From positions 232,612 to 296,611 of the forward strand of contig CAJFCJ010000032.1 of the NCBI GenBank assembly GCA_904063045.1: a stretch of 64,000 bases of DNA, read 5' to 3'. The notes under the pieces were generated by a model. It ran no database searches, had not been told where the DNA came from, and saw only the letters and a list, made by a program, of their open reading frames with translations. Below are positions 32,762 through 47,082 of this stretch, piece by piece. The position numbers and the translations under genes were made by a program. Origin of the DNA: Dimorphilus gyrociliatus. Taxonomy: Eukaryota; Annelida; Polychaeta; Dinophilidae. How positions within the stretch are numbered: the first letter of the stretch is position 1; each line of letters opens with the position of its first letter.

Positions 32762-35700
32762 TTACACATAGCTAATATTTTTCTTTTCTGCTTTTGGTCC
32801 TTCTTCGCGTTCGAGGTCCACAACTGCTTCGGCACACTCTTCTTCGCTATTTGCTGTAAGAGAATTTAACCTGAAGATCACATCCTTAAGTTGTAGATCG
32901 CTTATACCTCCTCCTATTCCTACTCCTAAACTACTTCCTCCTACAACCATTTCTCTGTCCACTTCTTCCCCTGCTGCCTCTCCTTCGTTTGATATTCTAC
33001 TGGGCTCCTCTTCAAACTGAACATCTACTTCGTTACGTATTTTCATATCTTTACTTTCGAAATGGTTTGTTTTGTTTGAACCTTCGAACAAGAGATTTGT
33101 AACATTTACATCTTTAATTATTCCAAAAGTATTTGGTTTTATTCTTGGCGTATTTGCTATTGCGCCCAAACTTTGAGGCATATTCTCTTCCCCTTCGCCT
33201 TGATTCTGCAAGGAAAGTTGTATTGCCATCTGTAAATCTTTTTCTTCTTGTTTAAATCGTTTTTCGATATCCTCTTCAATTTGTACAGTGTTTCTAGTTG
33301 TTTCAGCTAAATATTGCATTTTCGACATTTCAATAGCCCTTTGAAGATCTATATCATAATTTGAAAAGTTTTGTTCCCCATTTTCAAAGTTAATTTCTCT
33401 TTCTGCAACATCTTCTCTCATACAAGTTATGCTGCAATGTTGATGACGTTGTTTTGTTCTTGGATTCATAGCTCTTTTCTTTGTACAGTCTTTTCGAGAG
33501 CAAACTAACACATCTTGAGATTCGGAGGCATCTCCATCTCCCTCTCCTTCACCTTCTCTTTTACCTTCTTCCTGTTGTTCTTCCTGCTCTTCGTCGGATG
33601 CTGGCCAATCAAGGTAAGCGGTAACATTCGTATGACGACCCGAAGGATCTTTTATCCAAGGATTACTCGGATCAACATGGCTCTGCAAAATGGAAATTTG
33701 CTTTAAAATTTTTTTAAATTACTTAAAATTACATTTACAAAAATTAAATGAAAACAAAAAGACAAACTTCTTTGAGTGATTCGAAGAATGTTTTTCGAAA
33801 ATCTTCATCTTCTAATCTCCTTCTGGAAGACGTTGGAGAACTATCTGTCGGAACCACGCCTTTCGCGACGGCTGTTAAAAATTCGCTCCTCTTTCTTTGA
33901 ACTTGAGAAGCTGCTCCGATAATCTTTTGTCTAGGCGTTCGTAAATATGGTCGGGCAATAATCTGCGAGAGTGTCTCAGTACTCTCTTCAAGGTCATTTT
34001 GCATCATTTCAAAGATACTTTTTCGAAATCCATCATCGAGGTAATAACCGTAAACATAAGAGCATTTTAAAACTCGACGAGCCTTCAAGAGTTGAATAAC
34101 TGCATCCTGCACGAATCGCGTGTCGATTTGTGGCGGATTCTCTCCTTTATCTGTAGCCTGTTTAGCGAGTAGCTCCATTTTTTCCTCGGAATTTTTTAAT
34201 AACGGGTCCTCCAGTTTATAACTGTTTTCGTGATTCTTGAATCTCATATAGTAATGAACAAACTTGTTCAATTCTTGCAACCGTTTTGTATTACCTTCTG
34301 CCGCTTGCTTTGCAGCTTCGCTCATTTGCTCAACTTTTCTAACAGCATCATACCGATTGCATCTGGATAATATTTCAAAAGTTATAAATATCTAATATTA
34401 ATCATTAGAGCCCGTTAGGGTAATGATACCTAAAATAGCCTCCAGTTGTAGAATTATGCTTCTTCCAACTTTCCAGGCAAACCCAGCAAAAGTCATGTTT
34501 ACATTTGGAACATTTCATATGATTACAGCCTTCCTTTTTCTGGATGGGAGATTTACAACTAGGGCATGGCTTTGAATTTGTAACAAGCCAAAGACAGTTT
34601 GCTGCCACTTCCAATTCTTCTTCAGTTCCATTTACTGTAGAGAATTTAAAGTAAAATATAAGATAGAATTCATTAGCAATAGTGTTGTATGTAAATATTT
34701 TTGTTTAAGGAGAAAAGCTTCCTTTTTATAGTCTTTTTTACGTTTGTCAAAGAGATTCTATTTAAACATAACTATCATTCCAAAAAAATGGTTTAAAAAA
34801 TATATGGTAATGATAATACAACATGCAAATTTATTGCTTTTTTTTTAATATATTTTAATAGTCCTTTTTTGATCTTGAAAGTAAAAGACAATATATTATT
34901 TAAAAAAAATGAAAACACAAGCCTCACTATGCAAAAAATTTTGGTTTAATATTTCGTTAATGTTTATATGCTAGCGAGTCTAAAAAAAAAGCACAAACAT
35001 CCCACCGTCTTCTCCATGAATATCTTCTGTTTACTTTTATAATTAGATTATAAGTGAGTGATGTTTTAAGAATGAGTTAAAATATCTAGTTTAATTCTGA
35101 TTGAAATATACTTTTAATTAGATCAAGTATCTATAGAATATACTTTTCTATATATTGTATAATTAATAGTAAATTTCTCTCAACATATATGTTACACTAA
35201 AGTATGATTTCCCCTTTTTACAAAGTAAACACTTCGTATTATTTTTTATTTGATACGAGAAAAAAAAAGATATTTCTACTAAAATTTTTTAACTTTATCA
35301 AATTTGTAAGTTCCAAATTAATTAGCTAATCCGTCAATTCATTTTATGCAATTGCACTTTAAAGATTACTTCTAGTTACTTGTTTAAAATTGCTAAAACT
35401 ATTAATTAAGCGAAGAAAATTATTCTGTGAATGTCTCTGAAGAATACAAGATTTACTAAGAAGAAGTAACTTATCAGTTATTCATTAGATACTTGTAAAT
35501 AAAATCATTTTTGTAAATAATCTATGAAAATATTTGATGCTTAATAGAATTATAAAGAAGAATGGAGATGCGAATCTCTCTGAAATGAGTATTTTTTCGT
35601 TAGACTTGATTGGAAATAGATACATGTACGCCATTACAAATGATTAACTTTATCATTAACTAGGAGGAATAGGAACAGGCTGGGAAAGAAATTTATGAGA

Positions 35701-38667
35701 GAATTTATTTGAGAAATAACCTTATCCGATAGAATGATATCCTAGATGACTTTTTGGGTAGAATATTCTCTGGCAGTGCCTCATCAGTCTACTCTTACAC
35801 TTTGCCCAAGTTTGTCTTGACCTAGTTCAAAGTGCTTAAAAGCTTAAAACATCCAAAACAACCTATATGTGTTTCATGACTATCTTAGTCAAATTGTTAT
35901 AAACAAATGCCACAACCTTTCAGAAATCTATCACTCATGTAATTATTCGAACAGAATAAAAAAAAACACAATAAATATCCTTTGTGTAATTTGTTAGAGT
36001 TTAAGAAATGGCCAAGGCAATCTTACCTAATCCTGTAGAGCATTTAAACATCCCTAAGATATGCAAACCGAAAAACATTCTAATACTTTCTTTGACTAAA
36101 ATTGATATAATTTTCTAAAAATAGCAATATCTAACTTTTTATAAAGATTTTACCAGAGTATGCTCTTTGGTATAAAGAAAAAATAATACAAAGTGAATAC
36201 ATCTTAATAAGAAGATTGTCTTTAGTTTAATATATATGTTTCGTTTATTTATACTAAATCTTTCACTTACAAGTTTCAGGCCTTAATTCAAACACTTTTT
36301 GATGCCATTTCTTCCAGTTAACACATGAAGCGGGTTCGTGAGGATCTCCAGAACATTCCCTAATAATTAAATATAGAAAGAAAGAAAACAAAACTCAAAT
36401 AATAGTTGCTAAATAGTTAATATATATTTTCTTACCAACAAAACATGTGACCGTTGCCGCAGTCTACTGAATGAGAAACATCAGAGCTGTTTTGAGCACG
36501 TAAATCACCTGTAAATACCGGAGAAAGAAAGTTATCACTTTCAGGCAGCTTTACTGCTCGTCCACAACCAGGGTGTGGACACCAGTTTATGGACGGGTTG
36601 CTATCGACGAAGGCCCTTATATCAAACTGTAAATATTTCAGTGCCATTTCACGACTGACCAACTCCTCAATCGTTTCGGCAGGAATGAGCATATTGCACT
36701 GATAACCGGGGCAAGTAATATTGTGAATATCACCTTCTTGAATTTTAACAGTAAGATAACTGAAAATGAAGAAAATTTTGGATTTTTAACAAACAGAAAA
36801 AGAGCACCTTTAGGCTTATGGTAAAAACTTACGTTGTCCAGCATTGTCTGCAGCAATTATGCTGGCAAGGAACATAGGCAGCTGGTTCGTTAGCCGGTAT
36901 GGGAGACGTGCAAACGTCGCACTAGTTTATTAAATAGAAAAATAAATCATTATATAATAAATTCGATTAAAAAAAAAGTTCGATAAATTAATTTGATAAT
37001 AATAATTACCGTTATTTCGCTTGAAGGCACATTATCAGATTGTATAGACGTTGAAAGATCAGTGGGTGGAGCTGTGGCCATACTTTCATATATGCAACTA
37101 GGTGGAGCAACGCCGCTTTTTTCACAGCAAAGGATAGGATCTTTCATCCAAGATTCAAGTAAAGTTTCTCTAGACCATTCTGAAAATTGTTAGTATTGTA
37201 CATGTTAATTTTGAAAAACTTTATAGTTTGAGTTTATCTTAAAATTAGAAATCAATTACAAAAAAAGGTAATTACTTTTAAAGTGAATTGCTATAAGAGG
37301 CTATTCTATGTTTAATAATAGGTACCATTCGATTTATTAATGGGTATTTTTTAGAATTATAATATAAGCTCAATAAAATTTGTATTTCTTTTCAACAAAT
37401 TTCACTGTAAACTATAGCGGAGGTAAAATTCTCTTACAAGACGTTACGTGACTTGTTTACGTATAAGTGTGATTTATCATACTACTTCTTTATATTAATT
37501 AATAAAACAGAATTAAACTACTAAGAATAATTACTCAATTACCATGATTTCTCAATAAAGCTTCAGCTGTAAATAAAGGAACTCTGAGCATATCGGACGT
37601 TTCAACTAAAAGTTGATCTTTTGCTTCCTGAAGATCTTGGGCTCTTAAGCCACTGTAACCTTCATTCTCCATGGAATCTAATAAATCATCCATCTCCATT
37701 TCAATTTCGTTTTCATTATCATGCTGTTAGATATAATAGATCTTTTGTTAAACAAGTAAAACAAACCAGAGAGAATATTTAAATTGCATAGTTTGCATAA
37801 TTGAAAATAAAAAATTTCACTTTAATTTAGCTAAAGTACCTTTTATAGTTTATTCAAAATACTGGTGGGAGGGAGAGAATGACCAAACAGAGTTAAGGGG
37901 AAACTTGAAAATTGCTCAGTTTAATATGATACATAGTCATTAATTATTGTGCATTATTACGATTAAATATTAAATATACAGTATACACAGTATACATTAT
38001 ATGTTGTATAAATGTGTATATTTAACAACTTTTCACTAAATGAAATAGTCTTAATGGACAGATAGTTATTTTTAAATGGTTATTTCCTATCTTTGCAAAC
38101 TGTTTATGAAGAATATTAATGGCTCGAAAAGAAGCAATCATAATTTTCTAATGTGAACTATATTTCCTCTGTTAAATACTTTCCCTTTTAAAGATGCTTA
38201 TGACGTCAAGCTAAAGATATAAATACTTTTTATAACTATATATAAATATAATAGAATACAATATCTACATATATACATATAGATATATAGCATAGCTATC
38301 TATACTATCAGATATATAGCATTTAAAGTTTGATGCATTGACCAATTAATCTATTTTCTTGTATGTACTTAGAAAAATTAATGCATTAATTTAAGATAAT
38401 TAAAAAGGAGATATTAAGTATTTTATCCTGTATAGAGGAATATATCTTTTAAAACAAATTTTCTGAAAGAGAACCTCAATCAGAATTCTCATTTCACTAA
38501 AACCAACACTTTTCATCGCCCTACAAAATTGTCCATTAGGAATTCTATTCGAGAAAATAATAGCAAAGCGTAAAAATGAAAGAACATGATTTGTTTTACT
38601 AATTTCAAAGACCTTTATAAATTTTTTTCTTTCTGAATCTCGTATTGTTATATGATATATATATATA

Positions 38668-38703
<36 letters not shown>

Positions 38704-41700
38704 GTATATACATTTATACAGTATATATATGGTTTATATACGTTTCGAGAGATACAGATATACTCATACGGTGTATGTATGTATATGTATGTATAAAATG
38801 CTATCTTCTATTTATATATATGAAAGAGAATTATAATATTCAATTGATATATTCTTTCAATTTCAAATGTCGATTATAAATTAAAGCTACAAAAAATTAA
38901 TAACTCAAATATACACAGTGCAGCTATATGAATAATAAGCATACTGTATATTTAACGAGTAAAATTTACGAATAGAAATTTTAAGTTGACCCAATAAACT
39001 TTAAGATTATTAATAATAAGTCAGAAGTTCTCTTTCATTCATGACACTTATTGTTTTTTCATGCTTCATTCAATCAGTATTATATCACTAAAAAAAAAAC
39101 ATGTTTTTAATTACAGTTCTATGATCTGTTATCTAGATATATCCTTGGTGATTTTAGCTGTATAAACAACAATACAAAAAATTAATCACTTCCCTTCAGA
39201 ATAGCTTAACAGCTAAACTTTTCACTTGAAATGATATTAATAATGGAAAAATTATTAACTAAGCGTCTAAAATCAAGAACAAAATTAACAGACAAATATA
39301 TAAATATATATCAACTAGACATTTATCTTATTTTGATGTTACCAGAATATATGAGATCAAACTATTATGCGGAAGCCAGTTTGAAGCAATATAATAGACA
39401 GAAAGGGGATATTGCTTTTAATAAATATAATCAAATGGCTGAGTATTATTCTACTTTAACATGGATTATATATGCTCTCCTTTTCAATTATATTTCATCC
39501 CATAATCATTATTATTTTAATCATGAACAGTAGGTTAAATTTTATTCTCTCACCACTTTGATGTATTATTACGCTTTGACAAACAATTTTAACTCTTTTC
39601 ACTCTAACTATATCTTTTAATTATAAAACTCTTAAAAAAGAAAAATTAAAGAAGAAAGAATAACAAACCGAATAAAAAACCATTTTTGATTCTAAGTACA
39701 AGGCAATTTCTTTATAGCCAGATTTTTCCGCCAAATCACATGCAGTATGTTTATCGTCATTTTCAGCAAATAAGTCGGCATTTTGAGAAACGAGATACTG
39801 AAAAGATTAGAAAATGTATAAGAAGATGAAATAAAAAAAAGTGTATTCAACCCCATAAACCTAATTAGAAAGCTATTTCTGTTTTGAAGATCCCTTAGGA
39901 GCCTACTATTAGTTTTTCAACAATGGATTTCATCAATCTATACTAAAAACGGAAGAAAACACAAGCTAATTATAAAATTAAAGGAAAAGGCGTCAAAAAA
40001 AATCTGTGATCCATCTGCTAAATAGGTGAACCGACTAAAAGTCTTTTATAAACCACTGCCTTCGAAATAATCATGCTCCACTTTCTTTATTATTAAAGCT
40101 AAATTATTTTTTATTTCTATTCAGTTTGATTAAAGTTAAAGAAAATTCTTTGACCTAATTGGAGATGGAAGGTTCTTTCAAACAACCCAAGGTATAATTC
40201 ATCAGTATGTACATATATTTATACTGTATGTTTATATAAATATATATATATATTGTATAGAGAGAGACAGAGACAGAGAGAGATAGAGAGGCAGACTATG
40301 ATATATGCTTCCATTCAAAATCAGGATATAAATACGATTATAGCGTGATGTTCGGTAATACATCTAACATTTTGGGTAAACCTTAACTTTAGTATAATAA
40401 TACTTGTAAACGCGATATACTATATTATTACCAGAAATAGACTAATCATGTCCTTATTTGCTTTATAAAATAGCATTGATTTTATATTTAAAATTATCAA
40501 AATTAGCAATAAATGAACTTACCAGAATACATAAGAAACTAATTTTTTTTAAATTGTACTAAATCGTTATTATAGTTAAATGTCATTTTACTTTTATCTA
40601 CTTTAGACAAGAAATGTCAAAACTATAACTAATGATGAATAATTTCTTGGATTTCTAAATTAATTTAAATAAATACAAGTCGAAAATCTTTTATGATCTT
40701 TTATCGGAATACAAAGAGATAGATAGCGTTCTCTTGATAATTGTTACAATTATTTTCATTTATACTGAGAATGAAGAATCAATTCTAAAAATTATTCGTT
40801 TTTTGTCTGTTACCTCAACACATTGTTTTAATCCAGATTTGGCGGCAAAATGCAAAGGAGTATTTTGTTTCTTATCTACTGAGTTTACTGAAACTTTCTC
40901 AAATTGGCCATCACCAATTTTAGCACCTTTCCATTGTAAAATCATCAGAAGACATTCAAATCTTTTTTTCCTTTGAGATTCTAAGATGTTAGCAGGCGCT
41001 TGACAGACACAATGCAAACTAGTTTCGTTAGAGGCATTGGTCTTGTTGGGATTTCCATTTTTCATGCTTAGAAACAATCTGTGAAAAAGTATGTTAGACA
41101 TGGCAGACGACAATTAGGTATAAGTGATGAGAAAACCTTAGCAATGCTTTCATTGCATGTCTGGCGGCGAAATGTAGAGGAGTGTCATGATTCAGGTTGT
41201 CTCCATATGGGGAATTTGGATCCAACCCTTTCTTCAAGTCTGCTGAACTGTAAATGAGAAAAGAAAATTAAACAAGGATTAAGGTAATATAAATATATCG
41301 CAAAGTAATCACATCGAGGTTTATTAAGCAGTTTATGATATTTACTCTAAGAAACAAAAAAATTTGATAAAATAAAATTACAGAGTACTCTCTACTAGTT
41401 GACATAGGGTAAATTACAGACCTAACAGACTGGAAAATGAAGATAACATCTATCTTTCAACGGTGAGGTATTAAAGATTAATTTAATTAATTGCCATTGT
41501 AAATAATTATGTTTTATATGGTTTAGTTTCTAATTATTAAACCGCTAATTCAAGTATTAAAGACTTATACTAAAATGGAGCATTGATTTTACAAACAATA
41601 TTTTACAGAGTAACTTCGACGGAAGGAGAGAGAGGAATAGACAAAGATATTAATCCGTAAGTCCAAAAATATCAAACAAAACAAAGAATCACTCTGAATT

Positions 41701-43394
41701 TTGACAAAAACAGGGTTAATTATATCGAGTTTGTTCTCAATAATTAATCAACTTCCTTTGGGAATTTTCCGACCAAAGAATTAGCGAAAAGAACTTCAAC
41801 AAAAGTCAAAAAACAGCAAAAGAGGAAGTATTTATTACATTGCTCAATGTTTTCCGGCTAAGAGTAATATAATTAGAAGCCGTCATAATATTAAAAAAGG
41901 TTTAACCTGTAATTTATCGATCTTTCGTCAATCGTTCTTTTGATTTAATATAAAATATATGCTTTTTGTTAACACTCCAACGCGTATTTTGACGGATGTA
42001 CTGTAATTTGGTTCAAATAAAACAAGAATAGATATTGCTTCCTATTGCCAACATATCCAGAAGATATAACAATAAAAGAAGTAAAAGTAACCAATGTTTT
42101 TCTAACAAATATAAACAGCCTATTTTTGCTAACCAATTATCCACTTAGAAACGCCTTTTGGTTGTCCCATTATAAAACAAAAAACAACGTAATTCCCTCT
42201 TTCTACTCTTTCTTTTTATATAATCAACCTCTCTTTTTACAGTTATTTTTCAAGTTCTCTTTCTCTCCCTCAATTTCTTTCTATCTCTTTCTTTCTCTTG
42301 CCACTATTTCTATTGTCATTGAATATTCTTTGATTAGAATTTAACAGAGTTTGAAAGTTTATATGTAGGATAGATAGAGTATATTCTGTATATAGTATAA
42401 AGTGCTTAGAGCCGTCATAATAGATAAACTCTGCTGGATATTGAAGAAATGTAAAATGACAACAATTATTAAACTGTCAGCGAGAATTGCGAATAAAAAT
42501 CCTTGGTAACATAAGAAAGAGACACAGCACCCGGTTTTATATGGATTTAACAGAACAAAGCAGATGACTAATTTTCCTCTTGTCAAAGTCAATGCAACGT
42601 CAAAGGAAAGTTTGCTGTCAGTTTGAGCAGAAAATTACTCAAATATACGTCAAAAGGTTTAGTCAGAAATAAAAGTTTGTTAAATAAATATTTCTTTAAA
42701 AAATTTACATAACATAGAATAAAATAAGAATATATTTGGTAATAGATACATTGATGTATAGAGAAACACTAACACTCAGCTTGTCAACTTTAGTTTAATG
42801 GTTATGTCATAAGACTTCGATTATCCATCTATTTCTAAAAATATAACTATAGAACCATCCGGAAATTTGACAGATAGGGTGTCTTTCTATTATATCGGAG
42901 GAGAAGAGATGGGCACAACTACAAAATCAATATGAAACTATCTTTTTTTGGCGTCAAATTCCACCTATATTATATAAAATTAATCATTTTTAATAGGCCT
43001 ACAATAATATATGTACAGTCGATACATAAAGTAGTTTTTTTTAGAAATTTCCTTTCTCTTTTTACATTATAACATTATAAAATATATAAAAAATCAATAT
43101 TAAAATCTAAATTCTCAAAAAAAGATACTACTGTATTTGTTGTTTGTACCTATATATTTTATTATTATTATCTGTCCGTTCAACTTAAATTTAAAGAATA
43201 CGAAGACAAATTTCTTATTTAACAAAAACAAAAAAGAAGAAAAAAAGTTAGGAAAGCCGACACTGAATTTTTTTTTCCTACTTCGTCTCTAAAAACTAAT
43301 TTACTATTTGCAAAGAATGAAGAAAATTTCCCTTTATTACTAATCAATGTTTAGATCAGTAATAGCACAAAGATAGGTAGTTAGATAGATAGAT

Positions 43395-43437
<43 letters not shown>

Positions 43438-43679
43438 TGTCTCATAAAGAAACTGAAGACAAGAAGAAAGAGGAAAAAAGATATCAGTCTAGAAAGTTGA
43501 AGTAAATTAGTCTAAAAACATTCTTGGAAAATATTACAAGAATCTCTTGTCATAAAAACTATTGATAAAACTTTATACATTATAAAGAAGTGTGAAACTT
43601 ACTTATTGTATAGTTGTAAGGCAGCATATTCATCACCATTGATAAGATGCTTTCTAAATTTAGAAGAAGAATTACCCAT
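32762..43679 (-). CDS. ANKIB1: ANKIB1, ankyrin-repeat RBR E3 ubiquitin ligase
   Basis: Twelve exons (1047 aa): 43679-43603, 41247-41137, 41078-40814, 39797-39681, 37723-37543, 37179-37010, 36921-36833, 36759-36436, 36359-36271, 34634-34430, 34362-33768, 33682-32762; all phases agree. The N-terminus [17 protein letters not shown] matches vertebrate ANKIB1 and is suited to myristoylation. Ankyrin repeats lie at about 45-190. The RBR unit: RING1 from residue 308 (CDVC...[10 protein letters not shown]), IBR at about 395-465 (WCPHPGC...HMFCW), RING2 at 498-527 ([19 protein letters not shown]) with catalytic-type Cys 511 in GCNHM. Downstream is the Ariadne-type helical region (YLRTPRQKI), then ubiquitin-interacting motifs at about 854-864 and 890-899 ([12 protein letters not shown]). 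It transfers ubiquitin via a Cys thioester. Human ANKIB1 has 1089 aa. Confidence 0.95.
37724..39680 (-). other. ANKIB1 intron 4
   Basis: 1957 bp with (TA)n at 38655-38745. ORFs at 38652 and 39231 on the plus strand are not supported. Confidence 0.6.
39798..40813 (-). other. ANKIB1 intron 3
   Basis: 1016 bp with a (GA)n patch near 40260-40290. Nothing else recognised. Confidence 0.6.
41248..43602 (-). other. ANKIB1 intron 1
   Basis: 2355 bp. A (GA)n tract lies at 43397-43434. ORFs at 42045-42344 and 42359-42592 show no domain or splice support. Confidence 0.6.
43397..43434. repeat. (GA)n microsatellite
   Basis: An uninterrupted AG run of about 38 bp in ANKIB1 intron 1. Confidence 0.9.
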
Positions 43680-44743
43680 TCTATTTTAAAACTTCTTTTT
43701 TTTATTATTTTTATATTTTTTTATTATCTTCTTCTGTGTTAAATAATTTAGGAAGAGATATTCATAAAAATCATTTTCTTTACTTCCTTTCTAAGTCGAA
43801 AAGCTGTTTCAGACAAAAAAATGAAAATATATATTTACTAATAAGTTGGATATAAAACATTGACAAATATTACAATAAATTTATATTTAAATATTACTGT
43901 TTTAAGATAACAAGTTGAAAATATGTCTTTTTTACAACTTGATAAATCATACGTTATTCATGGTTATTGTGGAGAAAACCGTAATCATTGAATTTCAAAC
44001 TAACTATCTTCTCTTCCTTTTCTTTAGTTAATTATGATATAAGAAACTCTGAGTCACCAGACCGAAAGACAGATATGTTTTACGGAATTTTTTTTTACAG
44101 ATTACTACTAGGGATATGGTTTTAATGAATACCATTCATTTGATCTCTCGATCTCCATGCCTTAAACATACTCCCTTATCCTCTTTTTCCTGGAAGAAAA
44201 TATAAATAACATATGTAGGCCTATATTCAAAACAACAAGATTTATGATTTTCGTTCAGTTAAAGAGTTTATTGTTGATATGTTTAAAGCAACAATTAGAT
44301 CGATTAACCTCGTTAAAATATACTCACGTAATAAATATGATTTGTTGTAGAATGTTAAGAAAATACGGAATATTCCCTGCTCATTCCGCTACTTTTCTAT
44401 TTTGCACGGAATTCTGGGATTTATAAGAGCCATCTAGCGGATAATTTATAACCACATACCATCTGTTGGTTGTTTACAAATACTACCGTGAAATAGTGCT
44501 TAATAGTCAAAATAGAAATTATAAAGAAACAATTAGACTTAGAGAAAGAACAACATCCGGCTGGAAAAATAATTTATAAATAAATATAACGCACTAAATG
44601 AGAATAATAATAAACAACTTGTTGTGTATTAAATACTCTATAATGACTATATTTTATTTGTATAATACAATGGTATTTTTTGAACATCTATTCAATAACA
44701 TTCCTTAATAATAAGAATATATTACAAATACAGTTTATATGCA
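43680..44743. other. ANKIB1 upstream region
   Basis: 1.06 kb between the ANKIB1 start and the SNX4 stop. A CTCF-like motif lies at 44427-44440. The ORF at 44244-44426 is not supported. Confidence 0.6.
44427..44440 (-). promoter_or_regulatory. CTCF-like motif
   Basis: On the minus strand it reads CCGCTAGATGGCTC, identical over 14 bases to the site at 563-576, and sits about 300 bp past the SNX4 stop. Confidence 0.5.
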
Positions 44744-46940
44744 TTATAGTTTGTCGAAAGTCTCTTCAACTTTCCTCCATATTTGTTCTTGTTTCCTCGA
44801 AAGATTTCTCTGCATAATTGCGTAGTTAAGGATAATATCTTTAATGTCTTTACCCTTCTGCCTCTTGAATCTATCGATATCTGCCTTAGCCAACTCCAAA
44901 AAATTTCTAATTTAGAGAATTAATTATTGATTACGTAAAGTAATATAATGATAAACAATATATGCATATATATATTATATATATTTACTCTAATTCCTCC
45001 TTTTGTTGCTGTAAAGTTCCTTCGATATCTACAATTTGCTCTGAGATTGTTAAAAGTCTCTGCTCTTTTTGTTCAACTGAATCTCTTCCTAATAATTTCG
45101 TTTTCATATCGCTCATTAAACCGTTCTTTCCCTGTTGAATGTTTTCCTTATGTAGCTTTTTATTTGATAGCATCTCTTCAGTCTTTTCAACATTATATTG
45201 TAGTATCTCAGCCTTTTTACAAACTCCCCTATAAAGAAGAAAAGAAAGAAAAACACGTAAGTTTACTATTTATATACAAAGAAATTTCTAAATATAGAAT
45301 TTTAGCTGCTTTGACGAGTTCTGATACATTTATTATTGATGAGCAAACAAGCTAAAAACCTGAGACAATCTCCAAAGCTATAGTATTCTTTAAGCTGCTC
45401 TGCAAAAGCTTCTTCTTCGGAAACGTGTTTATCCAGGACATTGGCGTGTCTGAAATATTTATAAAAAATCTCTATATTTTCTACTATAAAAGTCACTTTC
45501 CTTACATGTCAAAGTGGCGACCGGCAGTTTGTAGAGCTATGCCTGTCTCATTTTCAATGTTACCCCAATCGTCAAATAATTGACCAAAAGATCTATATAA
45601 TTTTTCATGTTCACAAAAATTATCCGCTATTTTAGCGCGTACTTTTAGTATTTGATATAAAGTAGATTCGAGATCATTAATATATGTTTTAATAGCTTCT
45701 ATATCTGGATTTGGCGACTTCAAGCCGTACGAAGCTGACAGGGCAGAGAATTTTGAGTCGGCCTATAAACAAATGATACTTAATAAAAAAGATTAAGAAA
45801 AAATAGCAAATACAAAGCAAGTTTATAGAACAGTATATATAACCATATAAATAAATTATATTAATTATACTACATAATTATATATAATGTAGTATATCAC
45901 GAGAAGAAAATGTTAATAAAAGTAATAAAAGGCTTGTTTAAGTAATTATTAAAATGTAATAAAACTTTTACCTTTCTTTGATATGCAGTTGCATCCACTA
46001 GGTCTTTAAAACCGTACTCTTCTACAAAAAATGCTCTAAATATCTCATCTTTACAAAGAACAGCGTGGGATGCACAACGCATCAAGAATTTCTGTTGTAA
46101 TTAAAATTCTGTGTATAATTCTTTTCTTTTATTTTCGTATTTAAAATAAATGCAACAGAAAAATTTACCTCCAGGCTAATTCGCCTCCTTTCAATGAATT
46201 CAGATTCAAATCGATCCGTTGACAATTTCTGCCAAGTGTGACTAACCTGGTGAAAATGTAAACAAGTTTCGATTTTCCATCAGTTAATCATCATCTAATT
46301 TTAATGATTTAACATTATACAAGTCTATATTCTTTTAATTTGAATAATTTATCAATTTTCTTTGATTCATAATTAGTATTCTTATCTGCAAATTAAATTA
46401 GGATTTACCCTTTTTTCTGGCAATGGTGGAATTACGATATAGGGATATGAAACCTCCAAATAATTACGTAGGAGATCGAATTCATTATACCTCCTCCACA
46501 CGGTTGTAGGATGATCGTAATAACCGGGCTTCGATGGATCAGTTACCCTTTTGGAAATAAATGTTATTATGCAACATCTGTTTAAATTACTAATTATCTA
46601 ACCTGGAATATACTTGATAGACTATGAATGTATCTTGGCCCCTAACATTTAAGGCTGCACCACCATTCCTTTTCTCTGGGTCTAGAACCTCGACTGTCAT
46701 GTATTGCAACATATGCTCCTATATAATTAATCAAATATGAATAAATTTAAAACTCTTTGATTTTAAGAGCTAATATTACAATTAAAGCAGAGAAATAAAT
46801 GATTTTTAATAATTTTAAAGATGTATATGATTATATAAAATAACCCAAATTACTTTAACCGTCGTTTTTGATTCATTCTCCTCCACATTTTCTTCCTTTT
46901 CATTTTTAATTGAAGAATCTGAAATCACATGTTCCGCCAT
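44744..46940 (-). CDS. SNX4: SNX4, sorting nexin 4 (PX-BAR)
   Basis: Nine exons (429 aa): 46940-46854, 46718-46603, 46547-46409, 46246-46169, 46091-45972, 45762-45506, 45449-45360, 45228-44989, 44906-44744; all phases agree. The PX domain (about 30-165) shows VEVLDPEKRNGG, VWRRYNEFDLLRNYL, PPLPEKR and FIERRRISLEKFLMRCASH, the PI3P-binding set. Residues 181-429 form the BAR coiled coil (ADSKFSALSASYGLKSPN, then YADQLKEY-like AEQLKEYYSFGDCLR) and end with ADIDRFKRQK. It acts on early endosomes in recycling and in autophagy trafficking. Human SNX4 has 450 aa with a longer N-terminus. Exon 1 starts at AAAATGGCGGA, a YY1-like element over the start codon. An E2F-like TTTGGCGGGAAA lies 131 bp upstream. 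Confidence 0.95.
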
Positions 46941-47070
46941 TTTTAATAAATAAAATATCTCGTAATAATTATTTTATGAAATTAAATACATGATAAAATA
47001 TTGACATTTTCTAATATATAATTAGTTTTTTCATTATGTAAAAATACGAAAATAAAAAGAAGGAAAATTT

Positions 47071-47082
47071 TTTGGCGGGAAA
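47071..47082 (+). promoter_or_regulatory. E2F-like site upstream of SNX4
   Basis: TTTGGCGGGAAA is a full match to the E2F/DP consensus. A related TGGCGGGAAA lies 72 bp upstream of ACBD5. Confidence 0.45.
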